Positions 1 to 13,982 of a stretch of 64,000 nt of DNA are shown piece by piece. The stretch is from Cyanophora paradoxa (lineage: Eukaryota > Glaucocystophyceae > Cyanophorales > Cyanophoraceae). A program made the translations under genes and the position numbers. The stretch covers positions 1 to 64,000 of the forward strand of contig QPMI01000208.1 in the NCBI GenBank assembly GCA_004431415.1. Reading direction: 5' to 3'. The notes beneath the pieces were generated by a model, which saw only the letters and a list, made by a program, of their open reading frames with translations, was not told the origin of the DNA and made no database searches. Each line of letters opens with the position of its first letter. The stretch's first letter is position 1.

Positions 1-3000
1 AGGCGCGGCAGGCGGCCCCCGACGAGGAGCGCTCCGACCTCTTCCGGCGCACAGCGCCGCCGCCCGCCTCCGCGCACCCGCGCATGCGCCGGGCTCTGAC
101 GCGCGCCGGCCGCGCAGCGGGGTGAGGCGTTTGGATCAACGGGTTCACGGAGCCGCGCCCCTGGAGCTGCGGCGCCTCGTCGCTGTCCACGGCGGCAACC
201 ACGAGCAGTACCTCACAAGGGCAAGGCGCGCACCGGAGCCCCGGATCCGGCGGCGCCGGCTGAGCTGAGCGGGGGCCGGCCGCGGCAGGTGACGCACGTG
301 ATCGCGACGAACCTCCCCGACCGCAAGTTCGACCAGTTCCGGTGCGCCGCGAGCCTCCGGCGCGCGCGGCTCACCTTACGCCGCCGCTCGCGCGCGCGCA
401 TGGCAGGGGCCTCGCCGTCGTGACGCCCGACTGATCGTCGACTCCGTCAAGAACAAGAGGCGATGCCGACGCCTCTGAGGTCGGGCCGAGCGGCTGACGC
501 GCGCCCCTCTCGCGCAGGCTGCAGCCGGTGGCGCCGTACCTGCTCGCCAACCTGCGGGACGCCGCGCAGCCGGCCTCCCTTCCCCGCCGCCTCGGGGGCC
601 CCCGGGCCCCGCCCCGCAACTCCCGCGCCGCCCGGCCCCTCCACTACGGCGCCCGCCCCAGCCGCCGGCCCTTCCCGCCCCAGGCCCGCCCCGCCCGAGG
701 CCGCCCCGGCCCCCCCGGACCCATCCCCGCCCCGCGGCGGCACCCTCCCCGGCGAGAGCCCAAGGCGGCCGCCGGCGCGCCCGCCGGCGTCTCCCCGCCC
801 AGCGAGCGCAGGACGATCCCCCTCCGGAACGCCCAGGCCGCCCCCTCCGCCCCCTTCCGCAATCGGCCCCTCCGGCCTCGAGCCCGCGCCGCAGGCCGAC
901 CCCAACTTCATCGCATCCTTCTACCAGGCGGGCCGGCGCCCCTACCCTTCGGCCGGGGTGCGCTGACCGTGGGGGCGGGCAGAGCTGCGGCTGCACCACA
1001 TCGGGTCGTGGAAGGCGCGCTACCAGGTGCGCCCCCGCCCGCGCGCGCGCTCCCCTCTCAGCATCGATCGTCCGACGGGGGCCACCAGACCCTCGCCGCG
1101 CGGTGCCCCGCCCCACCCTCCTGGGCCCCCTCGCGAGCGCCTGAGGGCTGGCCAGGCTGGCGGCGGCCGGGGAGGCGTTGGGGGAGCCGGCGGCGCTGGC
1201 GGAGGCGCTGGCGGGGGGCCGAGCCCCGACGCCCCCCGCATCGTCGTCCACGTGGCCCGCGCCCCCCGCGCCCCGCCCCGCCCGCGGCGTGGCCGGCTTA
1301 GGCTTCGTTCGCAGGACATGGACTGCTTCTTCGCGTCGGTGGCCCTCCGCGAGAGGCCCGACCTGCAGGCCCGCCCCCCCGCCCCGCGCCCCGCCCGCGC
1401 CCTCCGGTCGCTGACGCCCCTGCGCGCTCAGGCCCTCCCCGTCGCCGTCGCGTGCGCCGCCCTCCGCCATCCCCCGGCGGCGGCGCACGAGGCCGGGGCG
1501 GGCAGGCACGGGGCCGGGGCGAGGGCTCGACGGGGGAGGTCTCGAGCGCCAACTACGTCGCCCGCAAGTACGGTCCGCCCCCCGAGCGGAGCGCCGCGCC
1601 TCCCGCCCCGCCCGACAGCGTGCAGGGATCCGGGCGGGGATGTTCCTGGGGGAGGCCCGCCGCCTCTGCCCCGCCCTCGTCACCCTCCCCTACGACGCGC
1701 GCCCGCCCCCGCCCCGCCCCTCTCTTCTCCTCCCGAGGCGTTCGTGCCGCAGTTCGAAAAGTACCAGGAGGTCAGCGACGCGATCTACACCCTCTTCTTC
1801 CGCTACTCCCGCCGCGTCCAGGCCCGCCCGCCGTGAATCCCCGCCGCCCCACGCGCCTCACACGCGGGCGGGCAGGCGGTCTCGTGCGACGAGGCGTACC
1901 TGGAGTTCGCGGGGGTGCCCCTCCCCCGCGCCCCGCCCCTCGTCGCCGCCCTCCGCCGCGTGCGCCCGCCCCCGCCCCCGCCACCCGCCCGCCCCTGCGC
2001 CCGCCGCCGCCTCTCGGGCCTTGACCCTCGGGCGCGCGCGGCAGGAGATCTTCGAGGCGACGCGCTGCACCGCCTCCGCCGGCATCGGTGCCCCGCGCCC
2101 CGCCGCGCCCCGCGCCCGCGCCCGGCCGCCCCCCGTCGCCCCTCCCTCCGACGCGGTGGGGCGCAGCGAGCAGCGTGCTGCTGGCGCGGCTGGCGACGAA
2201 GCGCGCCAAGCCTGACGGCCAGTTCCACCTCCCCGACGAGGAGGCGCGCCCCTCGCATCCCCCCCCCCCCCTCTCACGCCCCGGGGCAGGTGCTGGCCTA
2301 CCTGGCGCCCCTGCCCGTCTCCGACTCCCCGGCGTCGGGCCGCCCGCCTCCCCCCGCCCTCGTCGCCGCTGAAGCTGGAGGGGTGCAGGTGGAAGCTGGG
2401 GCGGCGGCTGGAGGAGGCCGGCATCGCCACCTGCGGCCAGATCCAGGGCGCGCGCCCCGCCCCACGCCCGCCCCGCCCGCCCCGCCCATCCTCTCATTTC
2501 TTCGGCAGGCATGTCGCGGGCCTCCCTCGAGGCCCAGTTCGGTGAGCCCGCCCGCTGCACTCCCGTGCCCCCTGGGCTCTCCCCCGCCCGCCTCTCACCC
2601 TCGTGCCCCGCAGGGAAGAAGACCGGGGGCACGCTGTGGGAGTTCGCGCGCGGGGTGGACCCCCGCCCCGTGGACGGGCGGGTGCAGCGCAAGTCGCTGG
2701 GGGCGGAGGTGCCCTCGGCTCGCTGGGGGCCTCTGGGGGGCCCTCAGGGGCGCCTGGGCAGGTGAACTGGGGGGTGCGCTTCGAGGAGGAGGCCCGCGCC
2801 CTCGCGTTCCTCCGCCAGCTCGCCCACGAGGCCCGCCCCCGGCCCCCGCGCCCCCTGCCTCCGCCCTGACCCCGCCCGCCCAGGTCGCCCGCCGCTGCCG
2901 CGAGGCCGGCGTGCGCGGCCGCACCTTCACGTTGAAGGCCCGCTCCCCGGCCCAACCCCGCCTGCGGGGCTCAGGGGGACCCGACAGGTGAAGCGGCGGG

Positions 3001-4938
3001 CGGCGGGGGCGCCGGTGGAGCCGGCGAAGCTGCTCGGGCACGGCCTCTGCGACAACCTCTCCCGCTCCGCCGTCCGCCCGCCCCCTTCTCACTCCCCTTC
3101 CTCCTCGCCCCCTCACCGCCCCGCGCAGACCCTCGGGCAGGCAACGGACGACCCCGAGGTGCCCCCCCGCACCCCGCACCTCTCCCGTCCTCCCTCCCGC
3201 GAGGCGGCGGCGGGCGGCTGGCAGGCGATCTGGCGGGCGGCGGGGGCGCTCTTCCGCGAGCTCGCCGTGCCCCACGCCGAGCTCCGCGGCGTCGGCATCC
3301 AGGTGCCCCCGCGGGGAGGCGGGGGGAGGGCGCGGCGCCTGAGCGCGCGTGCGGGGGCCGGCAGGTGACGCGGCTGGAGGCGGAGGGGCGCGGGGCCGCC
3401 CGGGGGGACCCTCGAACTCGATCGCGGCGATGCTGGGGCGGCAGGCCCAGGCCGCCGTGCGCCCCGCGCCCCCGCTCCCCCGCCCGCTTCCTCCCCCGAG
3501 GGCCCCCCCCGCAGGCGCACGCCGTCGCCGCCGGCGGCGGGGCGCCCGGCGGGGCCGAGGAGGAGGGAGAGGCACCCGCCCCCCCGCCCCCCGCCCCCGG
3601 CTCTGCATCAGGGTCCGCGGACCCTCCCTCCCCTCCCCGTACCCCCCGGCGGCTTTACGTACCCCCCAGGAGCCCGAGGACGTCATTCTGCTCGACGACG
3701 ACGAGGAGGAGGGGAGGAGGCCGCGGCCGCGCCCCAACTTGCCCCGGCGGCCCCTCCCCCACACCCGCCCGCGCCCCGCCCGCCCCCGCGCACCCTCGCC
3801 GCCGCCTCCGCCCCCGCCCCTGCCGCCAGCCGCCTGCCGCCCGACGCCCCGGCCCTCCTCCGCGAGGCGGCCGCCGCCCTCGGCGGGGACATCCCCGACT
3901 ACTCCCAGGTTCGAGCCCCAGAGGGCGCTTTTGGCTCCGCGTGCGTGGGCTCACACACCCGCAGGCCGACCCGCACGCGCTCGCCGCGCTGCCGCCCGCC
4001 ATCCGCGCCGAGCTCGAGGTCTACTACACCCGGGTTCGAAATACGCCCGGGCCGCTTTAATTTCCATGTTCCTCGGCCGACGCGCGCGCTCTGCAGCAAC
4101 GGGCGACCCGACCCATCGCACCCGTACCCCTCCGGCCCGCTGCCCCCGCCCCGCCCCCGCCCCCGCCCCCGCCCCCTCTCGAGGGCCAAAGAGAAGGCCC
4201 CTGTCCGGGCGGCGCCTCCCCCGCCCCGCGAAACCGTCCCGCCCGGGATCGACCCAGAGTTCCTGGCCGCGCTCCCGCCAGGTGCTCGCAGCCGGCGCCC
4301 CCGGGGCCCTCGGGCTCTGAGCGTCGGGCGCGGGGGCAGACATCCGGCGGGAGGTGCTCGAGCAGGCCCGCCGGGGCCCCCTGACCCCCGCCCCCGCCCC
4401 CGCCTCCTCTTCCATCGCCGCCGCCTCCGCGGCGGGCCCCTCCGCCGGCGCAGCACCGGCAGTTGCAGCCGCCTCCTCCCGCGCCGCTCCCTTCGCGCCC
4501 CCGCCCCCTCGCCCCCGCGCGCCCCCTCCCCCTCCCCGGCCCCGCCCTCCCCGCCTCCCCCGCCCCCTCTGTGCCCCGGGTCCTGCCGGCCCCCCGCCGG
4601 GGCCGGTGGCCTCCTCCGCGCTGCGCTGGCTGGAGGCGGTCGCGAGGGGTCCCTCGAGGCGGAGGAGGCGAAGGCGCTGCTGGGGCAGGGGAGCGGGACG
4701 CGGCGGAGCTCGTGCGCCGGGGCAACCTCGAGGCGGTCGCCGTGCTCCTCCGCGCCTCCGCCGCGCCGCCGCTGAAAGTGCCGGCGGGGCCGGCGCCGGC
4801 GCCCGCGCCGCCTTCGACGCGGTGCTCGCCGCCGCGCGCGGGGCGGCCGCCGCCGCGGGGTACCCCCCGCTGCCCTTCGCTCCCCTCGGGGGAGCGGCCG
4901 AGGCCTCAGCGTCCAACTCCCAGCGAGCTCGTTCGTGA
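1..4938 (+). CDS. REV1: DNA repair protein REV1 (Y-family translesion polymerase), partial at 5' edge
   Basis: Deoxycytidyl transferase and scaffold of translesion DNA synthesis in the nucleus. Spliced exons give, in order: a BRCT domain (about 125-570; VTHVIATNLPDRKFDQF, then a VAPYLLANLRD exon); the Y-family catalytic core (from 1,318 MDCFFASVALRERPDLQ, then FLGEARRLCPALVTLPYD, a VSCDEAYLEF motif holding the metal-binding Asp-Glu, EIFEATRCTASAGI, LATKRAKPDGQF); a little-finger region to about 3,365; an acidic linker (EPEDVILLDDDEEE, 3,669); two ubiquitin-binding-motif-like helices (LAALPPAIRAELE near 3,990 and IDPEFLAALPP near 4,250); and a REV1 C-terminal domain (about 4,610-4,935). Stop at 4,936-4,938. 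Several donors are GC. Oddity: the frame can only be kept in the BRCT and C-terminal domains by assuming single missing bases near 136, 156, 433, 4,645 and 4,695. These are either sequencing errors in G/C runs or real damage. Family call is firm; intactness is not. Confidence 0.9.
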
Positions 4939-5833
4939 TCGTGGCTCTGAATTTGTAGAGAATCATCAATGTCGACGTCGTACCATGAATGCCATGGTGC
5001 AAATGGTGTACGCCTTTAATTTGTCTTTGTCAGTGTGTACGTGAAGCTGCTCGTGCCGGAGTGCTGGTGCTCGTTTGACCTCCCAAGTCTTCCACGCTTT
5101 GAATTGCGAATTGCCAAAGTTGACGACCTTGAGGCAAACCCCTGAAACAGCTTGGCAAGGCTGGCAGTGACTCAGTGACAGGCAGCGCTTGCTTGACTCG
5201 AAGAAAAAGGCGCGGCCTTGAAGAAATGAAAACTTGCAATTGGAACTTCGGAAGCTTCAGAAGTTCAATGCTTCTAAAATTTTTGGGAGTTCTAGGCTCT
5301 GAGATGTAACTCCAAGGGCTGTAGAAGCGTGGAAGTCGAAAATCCGGTGGTCATGATCCTGATCATCCAATCGCGATATCGCGAATATCCGTGCCACGGT
5401 TTCACAGCCGCTCATGATCATGGCCCGGCGGCCAGTGGCCAATTGCTCATGATCAGGATATCAAGTGTGAGAGCTTCGAATTTGAAACGCGCAATTGCAG
5501 TGATTTCACGATCAAGCTTTCGAGCAAGTTTGAGCCTGGCCATGGCCAGGCCCACGGGCTACATGATCATGATCTGGGTATCTGATGATATCGATCCAGG
5601 CCCAGGGGACGACGGCCCATTCCCTTCCCGCGCGCGGCGAGCTGCATGCGCAGCCGGGCCTGGCAGCTGCGATCGAAGTTGACAACAGACTGCAGGCATG
5701 CGCAGCAGCCGCAGAAGCAGCCGCTACGAGGCGGGGAGGGGCGGGGGCGGCGGGCGCGGCTCCTCGCCCCTCGCCCTGCGGGGCGGCCGTCAGCACAGAC
5801 GCAGTCCTGCGGCGCGCGGGGAGGGCCCCCGCC
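4939..5833. other. Intergenic region between convergent REV1 and TGT
   Basis: No gene supported. It is clearly more AT-rich than the flanking exons and full of short palindromes (CATGATCATG, GATATC, CAATTG). About 5,330-5,590 is the densest stretch. Both neighbours end here, so it should hold their 3' ends, but I see no distinctive polyadenylation signal. Confidence 0.6.
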
Positions 5834-8209
<2,376 letters not shown>

Positions 8210-8658
8210 GCCGGAGCGGGGCCTGGCGCGTTCTGCATCGTTCGAGCGCTATAGATCTGCGCGATCCGAGCTGTTCCGCAGCTTCTGAACAGCGCTTTAC
8301 TCTCTCTCGCGCGGCTTAACTTTTCACGCCTAGCTATATGCACCTACAGCTAGCAGCGTTAAACCGCTCTTGATCTCTGCTACCCGTGCTCTGGTACTGG
8401 TACCCGGGTGATCAAATTGCAGCGCATGCGCGGCGCGAATCCGGATCCTTGGCCTCGAGCTCAGCAGCTCGTCCAGCAGCTCTCGCGATCGGTCTCGATC
8501 TCTCGATCTGCGCCACTAACCGCCCGGCCCGGCGCCGAGCTCGAGGGGACCCTCGACCTGGAGGGCGTCGTCATGCCGCAGTGCTTTTGAAGGGTTTCGT
8601 TCCTATTGCGTCGGACATGCGATCGCGATGGACACGCCTGCCCGCCCCCGCGGAGGGG
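8210..8658. other. Intergenic region upstream of TGT
   Basis: No gene supported. This 449-bp stretch lies between the TGT start and the 3' end of the glycosyltransferase gene. It contains many six-base palindromes (CTCGAG, GAGCTC, CGATCG, AGATCT) and a GGTACCCGGG block near 8,400. TGT promoter elements should be here but none is distinctive. Confidence 0.5.
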
Positions 8659-10612
8659 TTACGGGGGGTACGAGACGTGCCTCCTGCGCTGCTTTCGGCA
8701 GTACCTGCGGCGGGGCGTCAGGGGAGCGGGCGGGGGCTGGCGGCACGGGGCGCGCCAGTACGAGGAGGAGGCGCCCAGCACGGCGATCAGGAGGGCCACG
8801 ATCTGCGGGGGTACGTCGGCCGCGGGAATTCCCGGGCCGGGGGTACAGGGAGTTGACCTTGGTGCCGGGGTAGGAGAGCGGGGAGCCGTCGGCGGGGTCG
8901 AGCTCGATGCCGTACATCTGCTGGTACCTGCGGGCGGCGGGCGGGCGCTCGGCCGGCGGGCCCCTGGGGACGGGGGGAAGGGGGCGGGGCGGACCAGGAG
9001 ACGACGTGGGGCTTGAGGTTGCCGCCGTTGAAGTGCATGATCTTCGGCCGCCCCTTCGTCTTCACGTTCTCCACCTGCCCGCCCCGCCCCCGGGGCGCAT
9101 GTCGGCGCCCCCCGCGCCCGGCCGGCGAGGCGCGCGCTTGCGGTAGACCCCCCGCACCTCGACCTTCGAGTTGCCCGTCTCGGAGGGGAGCAGCAGCTTC
9201 GCGTCCTGCGGGGGGTACGCTCGCCAGAGGGAGGCTGGGAGGGGGTACGGGCGACGCGTACCTGGAGGGCGCCGCCCATGCACATGAAGAGGTCGTTCTT
9301 GTAGTCGATGCACATCCTGCGGCGGCGGCGCGTCGGCGGGGTGCATGACCCAGCCCGGCGCGGCGCGGCGGAGGGGCGGGGGGGACTTCTTGGAGGGGGG
9401 CGGGTTGAAGTAGACGTGGGTGTAGAAGGCCTGGTCGTCGCTCAGCGTGTCGAAGGGCCGCCCGCAGTTGCCCAGGTACCTGAACCCCGCCCCTCACGCG
9501 AGTCCCCGCGGGGACGCGAGGGCGGGGCGGGGGCTCGCCTCCGGATCGTGCGGGCGTAGCCGATGTAGAGGCCCGAGTTGATGAAGCGGTACGGCGTCGT
9601 CACCTCGGGGTACCGCTCCCTGCGCGCTCCCGCTCGGACCCGCGCGGGGCGGGGTCGGGCGGGGCCGCGGCGGCGCGCGCTTCATCTCGGGGCGGGGCCA
9701 GCAGAAGTACTCGGCGGCGAAGACGACCTCGCAGCCCGTCTCGAAGAACTTGGCGAGGATCTGCGGGGGCCGCGGTGAGCGGGGCGCGGGGGCGGGTCGC
9801 CGGGCCGGGGCAGGGGTACGCGCGCCTCCTCGGCGGAGGTCGGGGCGAAGATGACGTCGAACGCGTCGACGAACATCACAACGTCGTCGTCGTGGATGTC
9901 CTCCGCCTGCGCCCCGCCGCCCCGCCCGCCCCGCTCGGGCCCCGCGCGCGCGGGGCGGGCGGGCGGCGGCGGGACGCGGGACGCGCTATGACGATGTCGC
10001 GCTCGAGGTTGAGCTTGTGCCCGAAGCCGCGGCCGTGCCCGATGGCCTTCCCCAGCAGCAGCGGTACGATCTGCACCCGCAGCTCGATCCCGTACCTGCC
10101 CCCGGCGTGAGCACCGCGGCCGAAGCGAGTGGGCGGGCGCGCCGCACTTTGCGGTTAGCTTCTGCATCACTTCGAGGCCCTCCTCGACGTGGTCCGCGAC
10201 CGTGAACGCGATGAGGCGCGGCTTGTGGGCCGGTGTCTGCGGCCTGCGGGGATCTGAGCTGCCGTGGGCGGCCGCGGGCGCAGGCTGCGGTCTCACGCTT
10301 TGTCGTAGACGCCCGCCCACGTGTTCTTGAGGCTCTCGATGCAGTCGCTAAACAGCCAGCTGCGCGGGGAGGGTGGTTGGCGGCATGCGGGCCGAACGAT
10401 GCGCCGAAGCGCGCCACAGCGTGCTCACCGGTCGCTTTGCATCGGAGACTCGAGCGCACGGACATAGTAGAACCGCCCGATGCGGAAGAGGCCGAACGTG
10501 AACCAGTCGGCGACGAGCACGACCACCAGCACGCTCAGCGCGAGGTGCAGCAGCTTCCGGCGCCCTTCCATCGCTCGCCAGCGCCGCAGAAGCCCCGCGC
10601 CACGACGTCGCA
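8659..10612 (-). CDS. Membrane-anchored PLOD-type glycosyltransferase
   Basis: Resembles the glycosyltransferase domain of procollagen-lysine hydroxylase/glucosyltransferase enzymes, which use UDP-sugars in the ER/Golgi lumen. Starting at 10,612 (or the Met at 10,571) the protein has a short basic stretch and one hydrophobic anchor (LLHLALSVLVVVLVADWF), a type II topology. Then IAFTVADHVEEGLEVMQKL; IVPLLLGKAIGHGRGFGHKL; DDDVVMFVDAFDVIF, the DxD-like nucleotide-sugar site (about 9,880); FFETGCEVVFAAEYFCWP; YPEVTTPYRFINSGLYIGYA; LSDDQAFYTHVYF; CIDYKNDLFMCMGGALQ; IMHFNGGNLKPHVVSW. These follow the PLOD GT-domain order. The C-terminal exons add a second hydrophobic stretch (PPQIVALLIAVLG) and a basic tail, stop at 8,659. 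No 2-oxoglutarate dioxygenase domain is seen. The acceptor is unknown. Its 5' end faces the TMBIM gene. Confidence 0.82.
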
Positions 10613-10667
10613 TAAACTTTGTACCCCCAAGACTGACGCGTACACCATTCACACGGAAGCGCAAGCC
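10613..10667. promoter_or_regulatory. Bidirectional promoter gap (glycosyltransferase / TMBIM)
   Basis: Only 55 bp separate the outermost possible start of the minus-strand glycosyltransferase (10,612) from the ATG of the plus-strand TMBIM gene (10,668). If the inner Met at 10,571 is used the gap is 96 bp. Both transcripts must start within or very near this interval. No TATA box is obvious. Confidence 0.45.
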
Positions 10668-11562
10668 ATGAAGCCAACAGAGCAGCCGGCGCCCGCAGCC
10701 CAGTACGGCGCCCCGCCAACGTCCACACCGTACGGCGCAATGCCGGCCGGTCCCGCTCCTGCCTACTATCCGGCGGCCGATCCTGAGCTTGGAGTTGGAG
10801 GCGCGTCTTTCCTCAATGCAGGGAAGCGCACCGCGGCACAGGAGTGGGAGGTGAGACTGACGCCGAACCTTCGCTCCCTCCCCGAGATGGACGCCTTTCC
10901 CTTCGCTCCTCGGCGCTCGAGACTGACGCTCTTTGACAGATCTCAATCCGGATGGGCTTCCTCCGGAAGGTGGGACGCGTGCACTGAGTGAGGAGTGTCT
11001 TTCATGTGCACCTGAAAAGGCGCATCCCACTTTCAGGTCTACGGAATCCTTGCGATCCAGTTGACCATCACATCCCTCATGGCCGCTCTCGTGCGTCTCC
11101 ACTGCCCGCCTTCGACGCTACTCGCCGGAGCTGAAATCGGAGCGCGCGTCACTTGACCGCCCTCGCAGATCATGGTGCGCGCGCGGGTCGAACTGCGGCG
11201 TGCTTGCGTGCTTCAATCTGCCTTGTAGCTAAAGATCACACTGGCAGACCGTGGAGCCGCTGCGCCAGTTCGCTCGCAGCTCGCAGGCGGTCCTCATCAC
11301 CGCCAGCCTCCTCCCCATTGTCATCCTGTGCGCCCCCTCCCTGCAGGGCGATCTCTCTTAACTCGTCTGACTCCCTTCGAAGGTTCGTCCTCATGTGTGT
11401 GCGGGAGCAGGTCCGCTGTATCCCCCAATCCCCTCCGTCCCGCGCCATTCCGCTTGACCTGCGCCCTCAGTACCCCCTGAACATGGGCCTCCTCGGCCTC
11501 TTCACGCTCTGCTTCGGTGCGGCGCGCCCCCCGCGGCCCGGCCGCGCCGCGCCTCGCCGACG

Positions 11563-11594
<32 letters not shown>

Positions 11595-12265
11595 CAGGGT
11601 ACACGGTGGGGACGATCTGCAGCTTCTACTCGACGGCGATCGTGCTGGAGGCGGTCTGCCTGACCGCCGCCATCGTCGTCGCCCTCACGCTCTACACCTT
11701 CCAGGTCCCCGCCCCGCCCCGCCCCGCACGCCCCGAGCTCGGCGCCGAGCCGGCTCGCCCCGGGCGCAGTCGAAGCGGGACTTCAGCTTCCTGGGGGCCG
11801 GCCTCTTCGCCGCTCTCTTCTGCCTCCTCATCGCCGGCTTCGTCCAGGCCCGCCCCCGCCCCCGCCCCGCCCCCCGCCCCGCCCCGCCCACCGCCCCGCC
11901 CCCTCACGCCCCCGCCCCGCAGATCTTCGTGCGCTCCCCTCTCTTCGACTTCCTCCTCTCCGTCGCCGGCGCCGTGCGCCCGCGCCTCCCCCGCGCGCCC
12001 CGCCCCGGGGTCTCGCCTCACGGGCCCCCCGCAGGTGGTCTTCTCGCTCTACATCGTGTACGACACGCACCGGACCATGCACGTGCACAGCGTCGACGAG
12101 TACATCATGGCCGTCATCGTGCGCCCCGCTCCTCCCCGCCCCCCGCCCCGCCCCTCCCCGCCCCCCGCCCGAGCCGGGGGTCCGCCGCAGAGCCTCTACC
12201 TGGACATCATCAACCTCTTCCTCAACCTCCTCAAGATCCTCCAGTACCTCCAGCGCTCCGACTAG
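10668..12265 (+). CDS. BAX inhibitor-1 / Lifeguard family (TMBIM) membrane protein
   Basis: TMBIM proteins are multi-pass ER/Golgi channels linked to calcium leak and cell-death control. ATG at 10,668; Pro/Tyr-rich cytosolic N-terminus (MKPTEQPAPAAQYG) typical of Lifeguard/GRINA. Exons then give RKVYGILAIQLTITSLMAAL (TM1), AVLITASLLPIVIL (TM2), LNMGLLGLFTLCFGYTVG (TM3), AIVLEAVCLTAAIVVALTLY (TM4), FLGAGLFAALFCLLIAGFVQ (TM5), PLFDFLLSVAGAVVFSLYIV (TM6), and the family end motif YDTHRTM...EYIMAVISLYLDIINL, then LNLLKILQYLQRSD and TAG at 12,263-12,265. Seven or more exons. The intron ending at 11,596 consists largely of a run of about 30 cytosines directly before GCAG. Complete and apparently functional. 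Confidence 0.92.
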
Positions 12266-12827
12266 GCCCCCGCGCCCCGGAGTTCGACGGCCGGCCCGAG
12301 CTTCACGCCCCGCCCGCCCCAACTGTAGAGCAGCGCTGTAAATACTCCCGACCGTGAGGTGTACAGCTTGAACAGAGTCGCATCTTGCACACGCCCGAGC
12401 GCTAGCTATGTAGCCGTTGCAGCTGCACCAACAATCCGAGCGCTAGGCCGCAGCTTTAGGCTATGGCTAGGGTTTGATGTTGCGCCAGCAATCATCGAAT
12501 TGCAATCGAGCACCTGCGCTATCCCATATGCATGGTCACGCCGCAGCCCGTGTCGCCAGCGCCCCATCAAAATGGTTCTCGCATCTGGTACATAGCATAA
12601 AGCGTGGATGGAAAAATGAAAGGGGACTGCACTGCCTGCTGCCGGAGGGCCGTTGGGACTACCGGCCCAGCGCTCGCTGCTACCTAAACGAAAGGGAAAC
12701 TGACAACGAAACACAGGCGCATGAAATCAACTGTACTCGGGCCGGCGGGGCCCATAATTTAACTGAGCTAGGGTTTGGTTTGTACAGGCGCGGTGGCCGG
12801 GGCCGGCGGGGCGCCTCGTGCTCGCGG
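12266..12827. other. Intergenic region between convergent TMBIM and ArfGAP
   Basis: No gene supported. It is moderately AT-rich relative to coding DNA and receives the 3' ends of both neighbours. Open frames here are short and lack any recognisable domain. Confidence 0.55.
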
Positions 12828-13982
12828 TCATATCCTGCGCCTCCGCCGCTGGAGGTCGGGGGGCAAGATGCCCTTGTGCATGTCGTCCAGGGTGACCTGC
12901 CGCGGCAGGGCGCCCCGTCAGCGCTGCGCCGGCCGGACGGGCGAGGGGTCGGGGCGGCCCTGCCGCCGCCTCGCACCTTGGGGTGCATGCCGGGGCCCTC
13001 CACGAAGACGAGCGGCGCGAAGTCCGCCTCCATCCGCCCCTGCGCGGCGGTTCAGGGGGGCGGGGGGTGGTGCCGGGGGATGCGGCGGGGCGCACGTCGG
13101 CGAGGTTGGAGGCCGACGTGGAGGCCGAGGCGGGGTTCGAGGGGAGGCCCTCCGACTCCTTCACCGCCCCGCTCACGCCCCCGCAGCAGAAGAGCCGCGC
13201 CCACAGGCCCCGCCTCGGGCGCGCGGAGGAACCGTGCTTCGAGCCGTGCGGCCGCGGGGCCGGGGCGGCGGGGGCGGCGGCGGGGAGGCGGGGCAGGGCG
13301 GGCGGGGCGACGTAGCGGACGGCGCGCGCCTCCGCCTCGGCCAGCTCGCCCCGCAGCAGCCGCCTGTACGCCTCCGCGACGTTGCTCCGGTACTTGTCCT
13401 GCGCGCCCGCCTCCCGGGTGAGCGCGGCCGCCGGGCCAGGCGCGGCGAGCGCTGCAACGCTCGCTCGCTCGCCTCGACGGGGCAGTCGGGGGGGACGCCG
13501 CAGGCCGCGAAGAACGCCTTCAGGCGCCCGTTCCCGCCCGTGCGGATGCGCTCCAGATCCTCTGCCTTCCAGTGGTCGAGCGTCGTGCTCCGCACCGCGC
13601 TGCGGGCCGTTGGTCATGCGTGGCTTGGCGGATATACATATGCATGGGTCGGAGCCTCCGACTGTGGCGGGCGAAGCCCTGGGCAGGGAAGCAGCCTGCG
13701 ATTGCGCACCTCACGTCTCGGCCCAGGCTGCGATGCTTTCCCGCACAGTAGAGGCATAGAAAAACTCCGTGGTTCGTGCTGGACCACTCCGGCCTGGTCC
13801 TATCGCAGTCGACGCAGACCTGCATACGCATGCAATGCATCTGGTGAGCTAAGAACGGTGGGATTGAGCAGCGAGCCCGCCGCGAGCTGCGGCGCGTGAA
13901 CGACGGCATTGCAGACCTTGTTCCCGGGGTCGTTGGCGGCCGCATCGAGGATGCGCTGGCTGACAACTTCACTCACCTCCAT
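12828..13982 (-). CDS. ARF GTPase-activating protein (ArfGAP domain)
   Basis: Stimulates GTP hydrolysis on Arf GTPases in vesicle coat recycling. Starts at 13,982 with MEVSEVVSQRILDAAANDPG, then NKVC at an exon boundary joining CVDC. The zinc finger is canonical: CVDC-x16-CLYC within an exon at about 13,740-13,825, followed by AGKHRSLG with the arginine finger. Later exons give TTLDHWKAEDLERIRTGGNG, LKAFFAACGV and DKYRSNVAEAYRRLLRGELA, matching the helical half of the domain. The tail is Pro/Ala/Ser-rich, then MEADFAPLVFVEGPGMHPK and VTLDDMHKGILPPDLQRR, stop 12,828-12,830. No ankyrin, PH or BAR domain is visible. Head-to-head with the ACT gene. Confidence 0.88.

Noticed and set aside
376-1683. 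Minus-strand frame opposite REV1
   Set aside because: Shadow of a very GC-rich coding strand; the plus strand carries clear REV1 motifs.
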